DNA from: Cystobasidium ongulense
Taxonomy: Eukaryota; Basidiomycota; Cystobasidiomycetes; Cystobasidiales; Cystobasidiaceae
Length of the DNA stretch: 64,000 bases
Direction: 5' to 3'
NCBI GenBank assembly: GCA_022835595.1
Contig: BQUP01000007.1
Location: 496,001 to 560,000 of the forward strand
Part shown: positions 12,201 through 25,486 of the stretch, piece by piece
Layout: each line of letters starts with the position of its first letter
Numbering within the stretch: the first letter of the stretch is position 1
Position numbers and translations under genes: made by a program
The notes under the pieces: model-generated
Seen by the model: the letters and a program-made list of their open reading frames with translations, nothing else
Told to the model about the DNA's origin: nothing
Databases searched by the model: none

Positions 12201-13902
12201 TACAAAGGAGTTCTTCAAGTCTGCCAAAGAGTATCCTCTTCTTTTTGTCGAGGTAGGATACTTAGTGCCACGCCAGATTGTTGCCAACATAGCTTATTTT
12301 CCATTTTCGATCCAGATCTTCTTCAACTCGTCGAAGAACGAAATGCAGAGACTCATCAAGGGAGAAGCTAGTGAGAGTGGGAGTGACGGGCCATCTGTAC
12401 GTCATGCTATCCTAACATCTACCATAGTTCGGAACCTTATACATCTTGTCTTCATCACAGTTCCTCAAGATGCCTCAGGAAATCATTGTCAAAAAAAAGT
12501 TGGGCTTCTCGTGGTCTCAAGAAGTCGGTATCGCGGTTGCTTTCCTTACTGAAGTGAACCGAGACGATCTGATTAGCTGGGTAAAGGATGTAAGTCCCAT
12601 GTCGGCTGTAGAGTAATTGGACCTTCACATACTAAGTGATTCTTTCCTCAGACCTTGTCTGACCTCGCGAAAAGCAGGGATGCTGTTATTGCAGAGGTAG
12701 ACCAGAATAGAGAGGCGGAGATAGATGCAATGGAGCAGGATGAAGATGAAGAAAACGAGGCATTCGAACGAAGGAAGATGTCAGCTCGCACAGCGGGTCC
12801 GTCCGATGACGCCAAGAATACCCTGGAAGACTTTGATGCTGTATACGAAGACAAAGAGGTCCAGGATGCAGCAACTCGCCATATACAACTCAAGCTTCTG
12901 CTACGCTTGTTAAAGTGGGAGTCTCGAGAGGCTGAAGATCTCACACATTTGGTATGGACGATCCCGAAGACGCTGTTACCCAGTGATCTTCGAGGTCATA
13001 TCAAGATCATAGACGATTTCTTAATCAATCCAGTTGATCCTGAAAATGGTTTATCACTATCTGAAATGATCACGAAGAAATTGAAACCACGACGTAGAGC
13101 CAAGCTGAGCAACGTGGAAGAGAGCGGAACAGATGACGATGGCATCGCTTTCTCCGATCCAGAGGTGGCTGCTGCGATGCGAGGCAGTAGAAACAAGAGA
13201 AGTAGTAAAAGTAAGAAAAGCAGACGGAAGAGGAACGATGGCCTCGATGAAGATGGCGAAGAAGAAGCAGGTCCTACCAGACGGAGAAAGGCGAAGAGAA
13301 GGAAAGAAGCTGAAGAATATAGAACTGCTGAGTTTATCGAAGATTCAGATGTTGACGATGAGGCCGATAGAGCTTTCTTTGAGCGCGAAAGGAGACTGCG
13401 TGAAGAGATGGAAAAGAAGAGTGGATCAGGGAATGGACTTGTCGAGAGGAAGCACAAAGACAAGAAAAAGAAAAAGCGCAAAAAAGGAGTTCAGGATACT
13501 TCGGCTTCTCAGCTACAAGCTACACAACCGCTTTCGGACGACGAAGACGAAGGAATGGATACCGAAGCACCGACCCAGCAGACACGTGCAGCTTCAAGCT
13601 CAGCTTCCGATTCAGACTCGGATGCGAATGCACCTATAGTTGTCGCTAAGAAGGCACGTCCAAAAGCGAAACCCAGAGTTCGAATTGTACCGGCTGGTGA
13701 AGCCGAGCGAGCTGGCTCTTCTTCTCCGGCAGGCGCGAATGCCAACAAGAATTCGCTCAAGCGCACACGCGGACTACTTGAAAGCAGTGATGTAGAGGCT
13801 GAAGCGAACGATGGAGCGTCGAGTCCTAAACAGCAAGTTACGGCAACTTCTCGGATTAATCGAAGCAGAATGATAGTGGCGAGTGATGACGATGAGGAGT
13901 GA
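9227..13902 (+). CDS. TOF1: Replication fork protection factor TOF1/Swi1 (Timeless family)
   Basis: Tof1 with Csm3 travels with the replisome, stabilises stalled forks and supports the S-phase checkpoint. The start chosen is ATG 9227 (MDYEDEE); an in-frame GTG/ATG-less extension upstream is not needed. The N-terminal TIMELESS domain shows LLPAIQSRVAALGGW and then CLGCLKDLKRFWR followed by FFESGVLKNDLVPIL, which are hallmark stretches. Many short exons follow, for example donor GTGAGT after 9691 and acceptor CTCCAG before 9752. The middle contains the second conserved region (YVLLRMLEKYSKNKEYMYV). The last exon (12655-13902) is the low-complexity acidic and lysine-rich tail with several KKKK/KR clusters fit for nuclear import, ending in DDDEE, as is common for Tof1 and Swi1. 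About a dozen introns are needed, all short. Next gene is co-oriented, 223 bp downstream. Confidence 0.95.
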
Positions 13903-14125
13903 TAGAATTGGCATTGATAGCAACTCCAGGCAGAGCTTCGCGTGTAAAATATGTAGTCTAGTTGTCGTTGTAGCATTCTCGAGCTTGTGTTGGCTATGAA
14001 ACGCGTCTTTCCAAATTTGTTGTGCCTGTCTTTTCGCAGCCGAGCGGTAGAGTCTGGGAACTATCCAAGCGTCCCCTTCTCTTTACAGACACTCTGCAGT
14101 GAGTTGGACTAACATCACCAACACC

Positions 14126-16007
<1,882 letters not shown>

Positions 16008-16559
16008 AGTATGACCTAGGCTTTCCGTCAATATTCTGTCAACCGCCATCTGCTGTTTATATCTCATTTTGTTCTGCTGTCGTTTTTTATCAATCTTAAT
16101 CGTCAATCTTACAATTATCTAGTCGTTGTTTTCAGGACGTCCCAAATCAAGGAAATCTCCCTTGTCTTATCGCAAAGAAACCCGTTGTGTCACAAACAAG
16201 CTCGTTGTTAGCTGTCTTGAATTTGAAGGAGTCCAATAGAACACTCGTATCACATTGCAGCTCGAGCACCACAGAAATTGACTGATGCGCCGGCACCGGG
16301 CTCTGGCAAGGTCTATAAAGTCCCCGGTACTTTCTGAGTCGTGGCAGACTTGTCTCACCGCTTTGCAAGGAGGCCGAAGCAGTGTACCCTGCTACAGTTT
16401 GCCGCCAATGGAGACTGGTGGCGGTGTGAAGAGTTCAAACTTGCGCACTGCTTCCATTTTCTGCTTTGCTTTCACATAAACTGTACAGTATTACTGGGCT
16501 TACGTCTCCCGTCTCCATTAGATCCGACACCGTCCAACTGCGTCGAAGTTAATCCCACA
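16008..16559. other. Intergenic
   Basis: T-rich stretch after the dehydratase stop, then the upstream region of the small unknown gene. A CT-rich run ending in CATTAG (about 16505-16521) could be the 3' end of a 5' UTR intron of that gene. No RNA gene seen. Confidence 0.4.
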
Positions 16560-17030
16560 ATGACAGCATACGAAACGGTACTCGAGTACAATGCAGCCAA
16601 GGATCTCTTGATCGTCCAGACCAGCAGACTGGTAGAACCAAACGAGCATGAAGTACTAGGCAAGTCTGGATGGATTGAGGTGCCATTAGATGAGGCTGGA
16701 GATATCCCGCCTCCGACTCCTCGGCATCATCGTAGTGTTGAATCGAGTGAGCGTAAAGACACTTGGTCCAGGGAGCTCAAGGAAGGCAGTGCACAGATTG
16801 ATGATCTTGAAGATGCGACCATTTCACCCACTACCGGGAGACATGAGCGTGTCTACAGGTGTGCTCCTCTTATCGGCAGTCTGCGTAGATAACGTGATCG
16901 TCACAGATGTTTTGTGGAAATGTTTGCAGCCCGTATTGTAACAGAGAGAACGACAGAACGACATAGATTAGGCAGAGCTCTGGACCTTATTTTGCAGCTT
17001 CAAGCGGAGCGGAAAAATGGACGCGACTGA
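16560..17030 (+). CDS. Small unknown protein, two exons
   Basis: Not recognised. From ATG 16560 the first exon reads MTAYETVLEYNAAKDLLIVQ and continues through a proline-rich patch (IPPPTPRHH) and an acidic segment to VYR. The exon ends ...TACAG before a GTGTGC donor (about 16859), and the ATCGTCACAG acceptor (before 16908) restores a frame that continues CFVEMFAARIVTERTTERHR and then LGRALDLILQLQAERKNGRD, stop TGA 17028-17030. The C-terminal part looks like one amphipathic helix. No signal peptide or membrane span. The consistent splice phase and sensible composition across the junction argue that it is real. The upstream frame is open to 16341 with another ATG, so the start is uncertain. 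Confidence 0.6.
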
Positions 17031-17652
17031 TCAGTGTGTATTACAGACTCGATTCTTTCACCATTTCCCTGCCAATCAGAAGTGGTGCACTGAAAAGATT
17101 TTCTCCGAATTTAATGAAAGGCCGGCGACGATGTCCGTTCATCCAGAATATCTTTGCAAACCTTTTGAGCTTCCCTAATATAGCTTCTTGATTTGAGTAG
17201 AGTCAAGTACTGTCGACTAATGTCCAAATCGAATGCTTGCGAGTTTGTCGCTGCGTGAAGGCATATGCGAAAAGTCTGTCCACTTTAGACGGGCTAGACG
17301 ACACATCGGCGCAACGATGATTTCATGCAACGACGAATCCAAAGGCATTGTAGCTGCATTGGCGGCCCATCTCCTACGTTTCCATTCCACAATTTCCATC
17401 TTTGCTCGAAGTCAGAATTTTCCAGTCTCCGAGGAAGGCTTGGATTCGAGCTGAATCCGCCCGCTTCTTTCGCGGAAGAAAAAAGCGCTGCCCGCCCGCC
17501 TCGAAAGTTGGCGCGTGGTGGCAAATTATGCGGGCACGGGCGAAATCTCGATCGCCTGGGTGCAAGTTCGCTGGATGGCTGCAGGCAGGCAGCGAATTGC
17601 AGACGACGAGCAGCTGGGACACACTGCACCAACTCGCCATACATTCGACAAG
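17031..17652. other. Intergenic: upstream region of the uL22 gene
   Basis: A GC-rich island (CGCCCGCCC, CCCGCCCGCCTCG; about 17455-17520) precedes the ribosomal protein gene and is probably part of its promoter. I cannot name a specific factor site. Overlapping open frames on both strands have biased compositions typical of GC-rich promoters. Confidence 0.45.
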
Positions 17653-18577
17653 ATGGGCTAGTGAGTATGCGCAGGACAGAGCAGCAACTCCCATGTGCTC
17701 GGCGCTGCTGGGTTCCGCGGGGAGGGTTGGCTGGGAGAAGGCGTACGTTGCTGATGGCTATCCTGTGGTTTGCAGCAAGTACTCTCAGCGTGAGATTCTC
17801 GGCGAGAACAAGCTAAAGCGAGGTCTCTCAAGAGGCACATGTAAGTGCTCGACTTGCTTGCTGTAGTCTGTCTGTGACGAAGGGCAACGATGTTGACGCA
17901 TGTGTGCCCATTTGGAAACCCAGACCTCCGAGTTCACTTCAAGAACACATTGGAGACCGCCAATGCCCTCTCCGGCTTGACCCTACAGAAGGGATTGAAG
18001 CTCCTCAACGACGTCCAAGAGCACACCGCTTGCATTCCTTTCAGAAGACACAACGGTGGTGTCGGCCGAACCGCACAAGCCAAGGTCCACAAGACAACTC
18101 AGGGTGCGCTATAGGATATATTAAAGACGGGCTACGGACGGATCAGACAGAACAGGGAGACTTATGCGTGCTTTTGCTTTCGTGTGATATCACAGGTCGA
18201 TGGCCCGTCAAGTCGGCCAAGTTCATGCGAGGACTCCTTAAGAACGCAGAAGCCAACGCCATTGCCAACGAACTTGACCCTGAAGACCTCATCATCCGCA
18301 ACATTGTCGTGCAACAGGCTCCTGTGCGTTGATGCGTTAGCTGTAATAGATGTGATGTACAAAAAGTGCTGACCGATTTTCACCTCTTCCCATTGTACAG
18401 AAAACCCGTCGCCGCACGTACAGAGCCCACGGTCGTATCAACCCTTACCAGGGCCACCCATGCCACATCGAGGTCATTCTAACTCCTACCGGCGAGGAAG
18501 TCCCCAAGGCCAAGGAAGACATTATGGAGATTGAGACCGAAGGCCGCAGGCAAACACGAGGCGAGATTGAGGCATAA
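17653..18577 (+). CDS. RPL17: Cytosolic 60S ribosomal protein uL22 (L17)
   Basis: Part of the large subunit near the peptide exit tunnel. Five exons: a tiny first exon ATG GGC TA (17653-17660) typical of ribosomal protein genes, then [20 protein letters not shown], then [20 protein letters not shown] with [20 protein letters not shown], then [20 protein letters not shown], then [20 protein letters not shown] and CHIEVILTP. Stop TAA 18575-18577. All four introns are GT-AG and phase-compatible (for example CAG-G / GTCGATGG joins as QGRWP). The universally conserved [11 protein letters not shown] and GVGR motifs are intact. Length is close to other eukaryotic L17 proteins. Confidence 0.97.
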
Positions 18578-18962
18578 GCTGCCGTTTTGACTGGATCCCA
18601 CCACACCAAACCACCATACTATGTCGCAAGTGTAGATCAAGCTAGTGTTTTGCTTAGCTAGCGAGGTTGTCATTTCCGCATGCACACCAAAAGCTTGCTG
18701 TTGTATGCTAGTCAGCAGCAAACCTTTTTTCCCACTTTCTATGAGCGCTGGGCAGACTTGACCGCTCTGCAGCTAGTCACCCATATGGTCAACTTGACAG
18801 TGTTTGCGAAATGCATGTCGACCGCTTTTCCACACATATATATATCGATCCTGCCTCGCTTTGAAATTGACCGACACGTGCCCGTCCCAAAGCTCGAAAT
18901 AGCTGGACCTTCTCGCGTCAGCTTCTTCCCGCCGACTTCTTTGCTTCTTCACCAATGCAACG
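18578..18962. other. Intergenic
   Basis: 3' flank of uL22 and promoter of the exchanger gene. ATATATATATCG at about 18836-18847 is TATA-like and lies about 120 bp before the exchanger ATG. Otherwise nothing recognisable. Confidence 0.4.
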
Positions 18963-20131
18963 ATGTCATCGCAAACTGAACTGATAGCTTACAATGCAGC
19001 AGCATTCGTCTGCGCACTCTTCGTGCTCGAGTTTGGTGCCGACAAGTTTATCGACCATACTGTAATTCTAGCCAAACGTCTGGGGGTCCCTCAAGGCTTG
19101 CTGGCTCTACTGACAGCTGGCGCAGAGTGGGAGGAAGTGAGTCGCTTCAACCCGCAACAGGTAGTAATACAGCACTCCCTCTGACAATTCTCCTACAACA
19201 GCTTGCAGTCGTCGTCGTCTCGATCGCCAGGAAGCGATCTTCTCTGGCGCTGGGGAATATAGTCGGATCTACCATTTCCAACATACTCGGAGCCTTCTCT
19301 CTCGGTCTTCTCTTTATTCGACCTCAGGACCATGTCGGCGATACGCTGTTCGATGCAAGCTCTAAAATCTACACACTGCTCCAGCTAGCTCTGACTATTG
19401 TCACTGGATCCCTGCTGACCTTTGCGCGACACCGTGTCTACTGGAAGCTCGCTGGCTGGGCTCTCATAGCTCTCTTCGCCATCTATGTGGTTTCTATAGC
19501 CTGGTATATCAGGAAAGGCTTGCTTGATGCGCCTGAACTGTCCGATAGCGATAGCGACAGCGACAGCGATAGTGACGATGAAGGAGCCGATACAAGCGAT
19601 GATGAGAGAACCCCGTTCAACCGTCGAACAAATGACCGGCTAGCACGCATGAAGAAACCAAGAAGAGTCTTATTCCATATCTCCATGCTCCTCCTCGGAT
19701 TAGCAGGCATTATATTGTCCAGTTTCGTCCTTTCCTACTCTGCAAGTGGAATAGCCGATGCTCTCGGCTTCTCAGACGTTCTAGTAGGCGTAGTGATACT
19801 CTCACTAGCGACTACGCTTCCCGAGAAATTCATAGCCGTCATGAGTGGTTCTAGAGGTCATCTAGGCATCATGCTAGCAAACACAGTAGGCAGCAATATC
19901 TTCCTACTCGCCCTGTGCCTGGGTATCACACTCGTCGCTACCGACGGCCAATTCAATCAAGATTCAGTCAACTCTACAGAAGTCGCATTGATGATAGCTT
20001 CTACTGTGGCTATGACGGCTACCGTTTGGATGAAAGCGTACTGGGCAAGGGCAATGGGGGCAGTCATGCTGGCCGCTTATGTGGCATTTTGTGTATTGGA
20101 ATTTACATCGATACGGAAGTCGAACTATTAG
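18963..20131 (+). CDS. CaCA-superfamily Ca2+/cation exchanger (YrbG/NCKX-like)
   Basis: A membrane antiporter, probably exchanging Ca2+ against Na+/K+ or H+. Two exons, 18963-19136 and 19202-20131, give 367 residues. There are about ten hydrophobic spans in two halves, separated by an acidic Ser-Asp repeat loop (DSDSDSDSDSDSDDEGAD) about midway. The second alpha-repeat is near canonical (SLATTLPEKFIAVMSG, then ANTVGSNIFLLAL). The first is divergent: where the family has GTSxPE the protein has TAGAEWEELAVVV, followed by ALGNIVGSTISNILGAF. The glutamate is kept but the proline is not. Because the exon junction falls inside this motif (GAGGAA / CTTGCAG), I checked the phase; it is consistent and gives EELAVV. 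Organelle location cannot be read from the sequence. No signal peptide; the first span begins at about residue 8. Confidence 0.85.
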
Positions 20132-20622
20132 ATGCATTGTAGGCTTGGCTATCCTACCATGCAATGTAAGCATATACAACTCTGAACATCCTCTCACCCT
20201 TCCACAAAACACGCACATTACACATAAGAGTACCAATTCATCTAAACAATATCACTAATTATACGCAAACTATATAGTTCGCCAAGCAAGAAGGGATACC
20301 ACCGCGTTTCAATGCAATGCTTAGTCCGTCGTGCGATCTTCGGTATCTATGACCGTCCCTGTCCTTTCATGAGCATATCCCGCCCAGGTCGAGAATGCTA
20401 CTCCTCGAGGGGAGATGAAGCCCTGTCCTAAGCGCGTGGGAGAGCCAAGCGGACATCAGTATGTGGTCTTCCTTCCCATCACACGCATCCAATTTCATCT
20501 GCTACAAATAAGTAGACTCACTGTTCATACCTCCACCGCTGAGGACAAGCACGCAAGTTGGAGGATCAGCCCAAAGACAACACACACGCTCTACTTATAG
20601 GCTACTGTGTCAATATCACACC
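20132..20622. other. Intergenic
   Basis: Between the exchanger and the small secreted-protein gene. Only short frames without support. Confidence 0.4.
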
Positions 20623-21072
20623 ATGGGGCCCCTTCAGATCAGCATACAACCAGCATCCCATCGCATAACGTGGCCGGCGAGACTAGTACTTCACCTAGTT
20701 CTCCTTCTGATCCTCCTCGCCATCGCATCAGAAGCCGCACCGATAGGGCACCGCAAGACTATCTTTCCTAAGTTCACATCTCGACGTGTGCATAAGCATA
20801 TCTTGCCTCTGGTCCCAGCATCCGACAACAGACCTGCAATAAACAAACGCAATAAGATTCAGCCACCACTCCGCAGAAGATCTTTACCGAAACGTGAGAC
20901 AATTTTTATGAAATTAGCTCCACTGAGTGTCTTTGGAAGTGACTGATATTCGCTTGCTTTCACTGCAGCTAATAATGGAGTCATCATTGAACCGCAGTTG
21001 ATGCCAAGCAAGAGAGGAAAACATCTAAGAAGCGTGTTCGAGGAAACTTTAGCAGACTTATCTGAGCAGTGA
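20623..21072 (+). CDS. Small secreted protein with several dibasic (Kex2-type) sites
   Basis: Unknown family. Two exons, 20623-20893 and 20969-21072, joined by a GTGAGA...CTGCAG intron in matching phase, give 124 residues. An N-terminal hydrophobic stretch (LVLHLVLLLILLAIASEA, residues about 27-44) precedes API and looks like a signal peptide or signal anchor with a somewhat long N-region. The rest is basic with KR or RR at several points (SRRVHKH, NKRNK, PLRRRSLPK, PSKRGKH) and ends in an acidic helix, SVFEETLADLSEQ. Dibasic sites after a signal peptide are what Kex2-processed secreted peptides have. No repeated peptide unit and no CaaX box, so it does not match an a- or alpha-type pheromone precursor. 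Cysteines are absent, which is unusual for an effector. Function unknown. Confidence 0.6.
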
Positions 21073-21417
21073 AAGAAGTGTTCGTTGTCAATATTCTTGG
21101 CTTTCACTCGTTTTGCCAGATTCAAACTGACTTGCTTGATTTCATAAACCGTCTACAGCCGACTTGTACTCTTAACGCCACTTTGCAGAAATGTAACACA
21201 TCTATCGTCACTGGATGACACTCTTAGGGGACATTTGACCCGTCGTATTGATATTTGACAAATATTCATGATGTAGATATCTGCGGCTTCAAGCAAGCGA
21301 CTTGGTCAGTTTGATGACTTGTCGCGAAATTGCCCCAAGCTACCTGATGGCCGCGTCTTTCGGTGCGTGCTGGACTCTCGTTCACCACAACCGTGACAGT
21401 ATTTGACATCAGCAAAC
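21073..21417. other. Intergenic
   Basis: 3' flank of the small secreted-protein gene and promoter of CCT3. No feature recognised. Confidence 0.4.
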
Positions 21418-23679
21418 ATGCAGCAAGCAATGCTGTTGAACGTTGCGCCTGAGCGAGGTGAGAGAGCCTGCATCGGTCCTGTTCTGTTATATGCGGGCCT
21501 GTTGGCTGATGTTGCGCATTGCTGGTGCTTGCAGAATCCGGTCGAAGGGCACAGAGTGAGTCCAGTTGGAGGCAAGACACAAAGAACCGAGTCTGATTCG
21601 CGTATCATGGTGTTGCGTAGTCGCCAACATCACAGCCGCCAAGACTGTAGCTGGTGAGTTGCCGTCTCGCTATTGCCTTGCACTGCATTGTGCGCGTGCT
21701 CAGCATCACTTTTCTATGCAGACGTGATCAGGACATGTCTGGGTCCACGAGCCATGCTCAAGATGATGTGAGTAGCCTGCTAGACTGCGTGAAGGTTGAT
21801 AATGTAACGAATTCATGTGCTGACAAAATTCTTGCCGTTCTGATGCAGTCTTGATCCCATGGGTGGCATCCTGTAAGCAATATTTCATATTACAGCCCCA
21901 GGCTTCGACGAAGAGCCATTGACGAGCTTGCTCTACTGTGACAGCCTCACAAACGATGGAAATGCTATCCTTCGCGAGATTGAAGTCGCGCACCCCGCTG
22001 CAAAGTCAATGATTGAACTTAGCAGAACGCAAGACGAAGAAGTCGGAGACGGTACCACCAGCGTCGTCATTCTAGGTACGTTTACTACAGCCTGTCTATC
22101 CCGGCAGAAACATCATTGAAGGTGCATGCTATCACTTCAGCTGGCGAGATTCTAGCACACGCGCTTCCAAATATCGAGCGAAACATCCACCCTGTCGTTA
22201 TTATTTCAGCCTACAAGAAGGCGCTAACCGAAGCCCTCAGCATCGTCGAGAGCATATCAGTCAGCGTTGACCCTACATCAGATGAGGAGATGTTGCGTCT
22301 CATCAAGACCTCTATTGGTACCAAGTTCGTCAGTCGGTGGTCGGACCTCATGTGCAATCTAGCTTTAAAGGCAGTGCGGACAGTAGCGAGAATGGACGAG
22401 CACTCAGACGTACTAGGAGCGACAGGGCCACAGAAGGAAGTCGATCTAAAGCGAAATGCTCGTGTGGAGAAGATTCCAGGTGGAGAGATTGAAGATAGCA
22501 GAGTACTTGACGGTGTCATGGTGAACAAGGATATTACGCATCCAAAGATGAGAAGAAGAATCGAAAATCCTCGTATCGTCCTCCTTGATTGCCCGCTAGA
22601 GTACAAGAAGGGAGAGTCACAGACAAACATCGAGATTAGCAAAGAAGCCGACTGGAACCGAATTCTTGAAATTGAAGAAGAACAAATCAAGCAAATGTGT
22701 GAAAAGATTCTCGAATTCAAGCCTGATTTGATCATCACAGAAAAGGGTGTTTCAGGTAGGTCGGCTCGTTATGTACCAGACGGTTGCTTGCCTTGGCTGA
22801 TTAATTTCGTTTCCGACAGACCTTGCCCAACACTACCTCACAAGAGCGAATGTCTCTGCTCTTCGCCGAGTCCGTAAATCAGACAACAACCGTATCGCAT
22901 TAGCAACAGGCGCAACCATCGTTAACCGAATTGACGATCTCCGCGAAAGTGATATCGGTACAGGCTGTGGTCTATTCGAGATCCAAAAGCTAGGCGACGA
23001 CTACTTCACCTTCTTGACAAAATGTAAGGACCCTAAAGCATGCACAATTCTCTTACGTGGCCCCAGCAAGGATATCATCAATGAGATTGACCGAAATCTG
23101 GCGGATGCTATGGCCGTTGCTAGAAACGTGGTCTTTGATCCTCGTTTGGCCCCAGGTGGTGGTGCAACCGAAATGGCTATCTCCGTTGGCTTGGCGAAGA
23201 AAGCAAGAACTATTGAAGGTATTGAAGGATGGCCGTATAGAAGCGTAGCGGAAGCTATGGAAGTCATTCCTCGAACACTGGTTCAAAACGCGGGAGGCAA
23301 CCCCATTAGAACGCTCACAGCGCTCAGAGTAAGGGCTTTCCTAAACGTGGCTTCGCGAACAGACACTGACGTTTGATCTGAACAGGCAAAGCATGCCGAA
23401 GGTGAACATTCATTCGGTGTTGACGGTGATACAGGCAAGGTTGTTGATATGAAGACCTACGGACTGTACGAATCTGCCGCCGTCAAAGTGCAAATCCTCA
23501 AGACCGCCATTGAGGTATGTACACCGCAACACTTTTAAGTCAAGTAGGCATAGAGACGCTGACTCAATCTCTTGATACAGGCTGCATGTATGCTCCTGCG
23601 CATTGACGATATTGTTAGCTCAAAGAAGCAGCAATCAGATCAACCTCCTCCACAACAAATGGATGATGGACCAGAGTAA
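21418..23679 (+). CDS. CCT3: Chaperonin TRiC/CCT subunit gamma
   Basis: One of eight subunits of the cytosolic ring chaperonin that folds actin and tubulin. Start ATG 21418 ([13 protein letters not shown]). Several very short 5' exons must be joined: [62 protein letters not shown]. All junctions are GT-AG with matching phase. Group II chaperonin signatures are intact: [14 protein letters not shown]-site TNDGNAIL and [13 protein letters not shown], the apical [21 protein letters not shown], and [10 protein letters not shown]. The gamma-subunit identity rests on the N-terminal SGRRAQ..NI and the [20 protein letters not shown] region. The C-terminus is short and rich in Q/P rather than the usual G-rich tail. 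Stop TAA 23677-23679. Convergent with uL2m, 228 bp away. Confidence 0.96.
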
Positions 23680-23907
23680 GGCGTGAATGATATTTGTAGG
23701 CAACGACGAGCGTAGTGCACGTTATCGATTAGATATTCGGGTGGTCCACCTCAAAATAATTGTTTGCAAGCAATAATACCCCTCGTTCACGACGGAAGGA
23801 AGGAAGTCCAGCTCGAACTAGCTGCAAAAGTTTCGCTCCGAGCACCAAATCGCATCTGATTGTTGCACAAAACATTGTTCTTATAACTACAACACCTTGT
23901 GAAGTCA

Positions 23908-25227
23908 CTACTGCTTGCTGCGCAGCTCGAAACCACGTGGCCTTTGGCGAACAACCTGCGTGTTACCCTTGGGACCCTGTTAAAAACGGCTATCAGCAAA
24001 TGACCTAAACGTGACGTAGATTGTGACTTACAGGTCGTCGTGTTCTGCGTCCTTTGGTGAGTATACCTTGCGGTGTACGAGGATGCTTGTTACCCTTCGA
24101 CTTACCACGACCACCTCCATGAGGATGGTCAGTGCTAAAGAGCCAAAGTCGCCGTCAGCAACGAGGTAGGTGTAGAGCAATGTCAATGCTACGTACGCGT
24201 TCATTGCTACACCTCTGACCTTTGGTCTGAATCCGAGCCATCTCTTTCTTCCTGCTTTTCCTAGAACGACATTCTGATGTTCTCTGTTGCTAACGGACCC
24301 GATGACAGCAGTACAGTTGCGATGGAATTTGCGTACTTCACCACTCTTGAGCTGTACTTGAGCATAGAGGTGGCCTTTGGAACCAGCAGATTCCGTAGCG
24401 GTCATCTTGGCAGACGAACCAGCCGAACGGCAGAGTGAGGCTTTCTTATTCGGTAGCGTAGAGATGCAGTGGATGGTTGTTCCAGGTGGGATAAGGTGGA
24501 GAGGGAGCTGATTGCCAACTTGAAGCATACTCGCTCGCAAGAGAGCCATTTGTAGCTCTTCTGGCTGTTCTTGGGAATTGTCTGCTGGAGGTGTGACGCT
24601 TTGAGGTGCCGAAGGATCGGAATTTATGCCTTCTAAAGACTGTTCGCTGCCTTCCAAGGCAACACCCTTGGGCCAACTCTGTACCTTGTGACCAGCTCGG
24701 AGACCGTCAGGTGCCAGGATGTAGGAAAAGGCTCCAGTCGCATCGTTGACGAGAAGAGCAATGTGAGCAGTGCGGCCTGGATCGTACTCGATGCGCTCTA
24801 CGGTGTGAGGTCCCTCGACTTCGCGCTTGAAGTCGACATCGCGCAGACGTCTCTTGTGACCACCACCTCTTGCTCGCGTGACAACATGGCCAGAGTTGTT
24901 CCTACCTCCGTTCTTTCGCATTGCTGTCGTGAGCGGTCTGAAAGGTTTGCCTTTATGTAGATGCGGATGGACGACATGCTTGACATGGCGCAAAGAAGGC
25001 GTCAGAGGCTTGTAAGTCTTCATGTACGTGTTGATGGGCTTGTTCATGCCTGCTGTTGCTGCTGTGCTGCTTGTTCCCTGCTGCGTCGTCTGCGGTATCC
25101 GCGCTGCACTGTTGGCGCCTGTTCGGACTTGCTGCAGGACCGCCAGAGGAAGCCGGCGTGCCTGCAGCGCGCTGCGTGACCCGGCTGAGGCCAGCAGACA
25201 CGAACAGCTCGCTGATGCTACTTGCAT
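23908..25227 (-). CDS. RML2: Mitochondrial large ribosomal subunit protein uL2m
   Basis: Core protein of the mitoribosome near the peptidyl transferase centre. The N-terminus (MQVASASCSCLLASAGSRSA) is basic, Ser/Ala-rich and free of acids for about 50 residues, as expected of a mitochondrial presequence. Then come YKPLTPSLRHV, GRNNSGHVVTRARGGGHKRR, RDVDFKREVEG and VERIEYDPGRTAHIALL, the uL2 RNA-binding core. After the second exon start (acceptor CTTTAG at about 24135), the active-site-proximal STDHPHGGGRGKSKGNKHP is intact. The last exon gives GPKGNTQVVRQRPRGFELRS then KQ and TAG at 23908. An insertion rich in Q/E/S/P (about residues 195-225) sits between the two domains; insertions are common in fungal mitochondrial L2. 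Divergent from SFM1, 259 bp apart. Confidence 0.95.
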
Positions 25228-25486
25228 GGTGACTATGACCTGGTTGATGAGGGTAAAGGTGAGTTAGAAAGCTCTCATTTCCTGCCTTTACAGAGTGGTG
25301 ATCGTAAAATTGAATATTGTCTACCGCTTGTCAGATTTGCACGCTTTTTGATTACTTCGAACCAATCTAACATTGCTTGATTCTGACTGATACGTTGAAG
25401 ACAGGTGCTGATTCGATACGGCTCGATCTACAAGTTTCCATCTGACTGTTTGCTGTCCCAAAACTTAGCAGCTCACGTCTGCGAAG

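Noticed and set aside
12996-13481. Long minus-strand frame opposite the TOF1 acidic tail
   Set aside because: It is rich in Ser, Leu and Phe because it mirrors the Lys/Glu/Asp codons of the TOF1 tail; no start context or family features.
17294-17866. Overlapping frames of 110-160 residues upstream of RPL17
   Set aside because: They overlap one another on both strands, come from a GC-rich promoter, and run into the verified first exon and intron of RPL17.
22211-22738. Minus-strand frame of 175 residues opposite CCT3
   Set aside because: Fully antisense to a highly conserved chaperonin exon; no family features.
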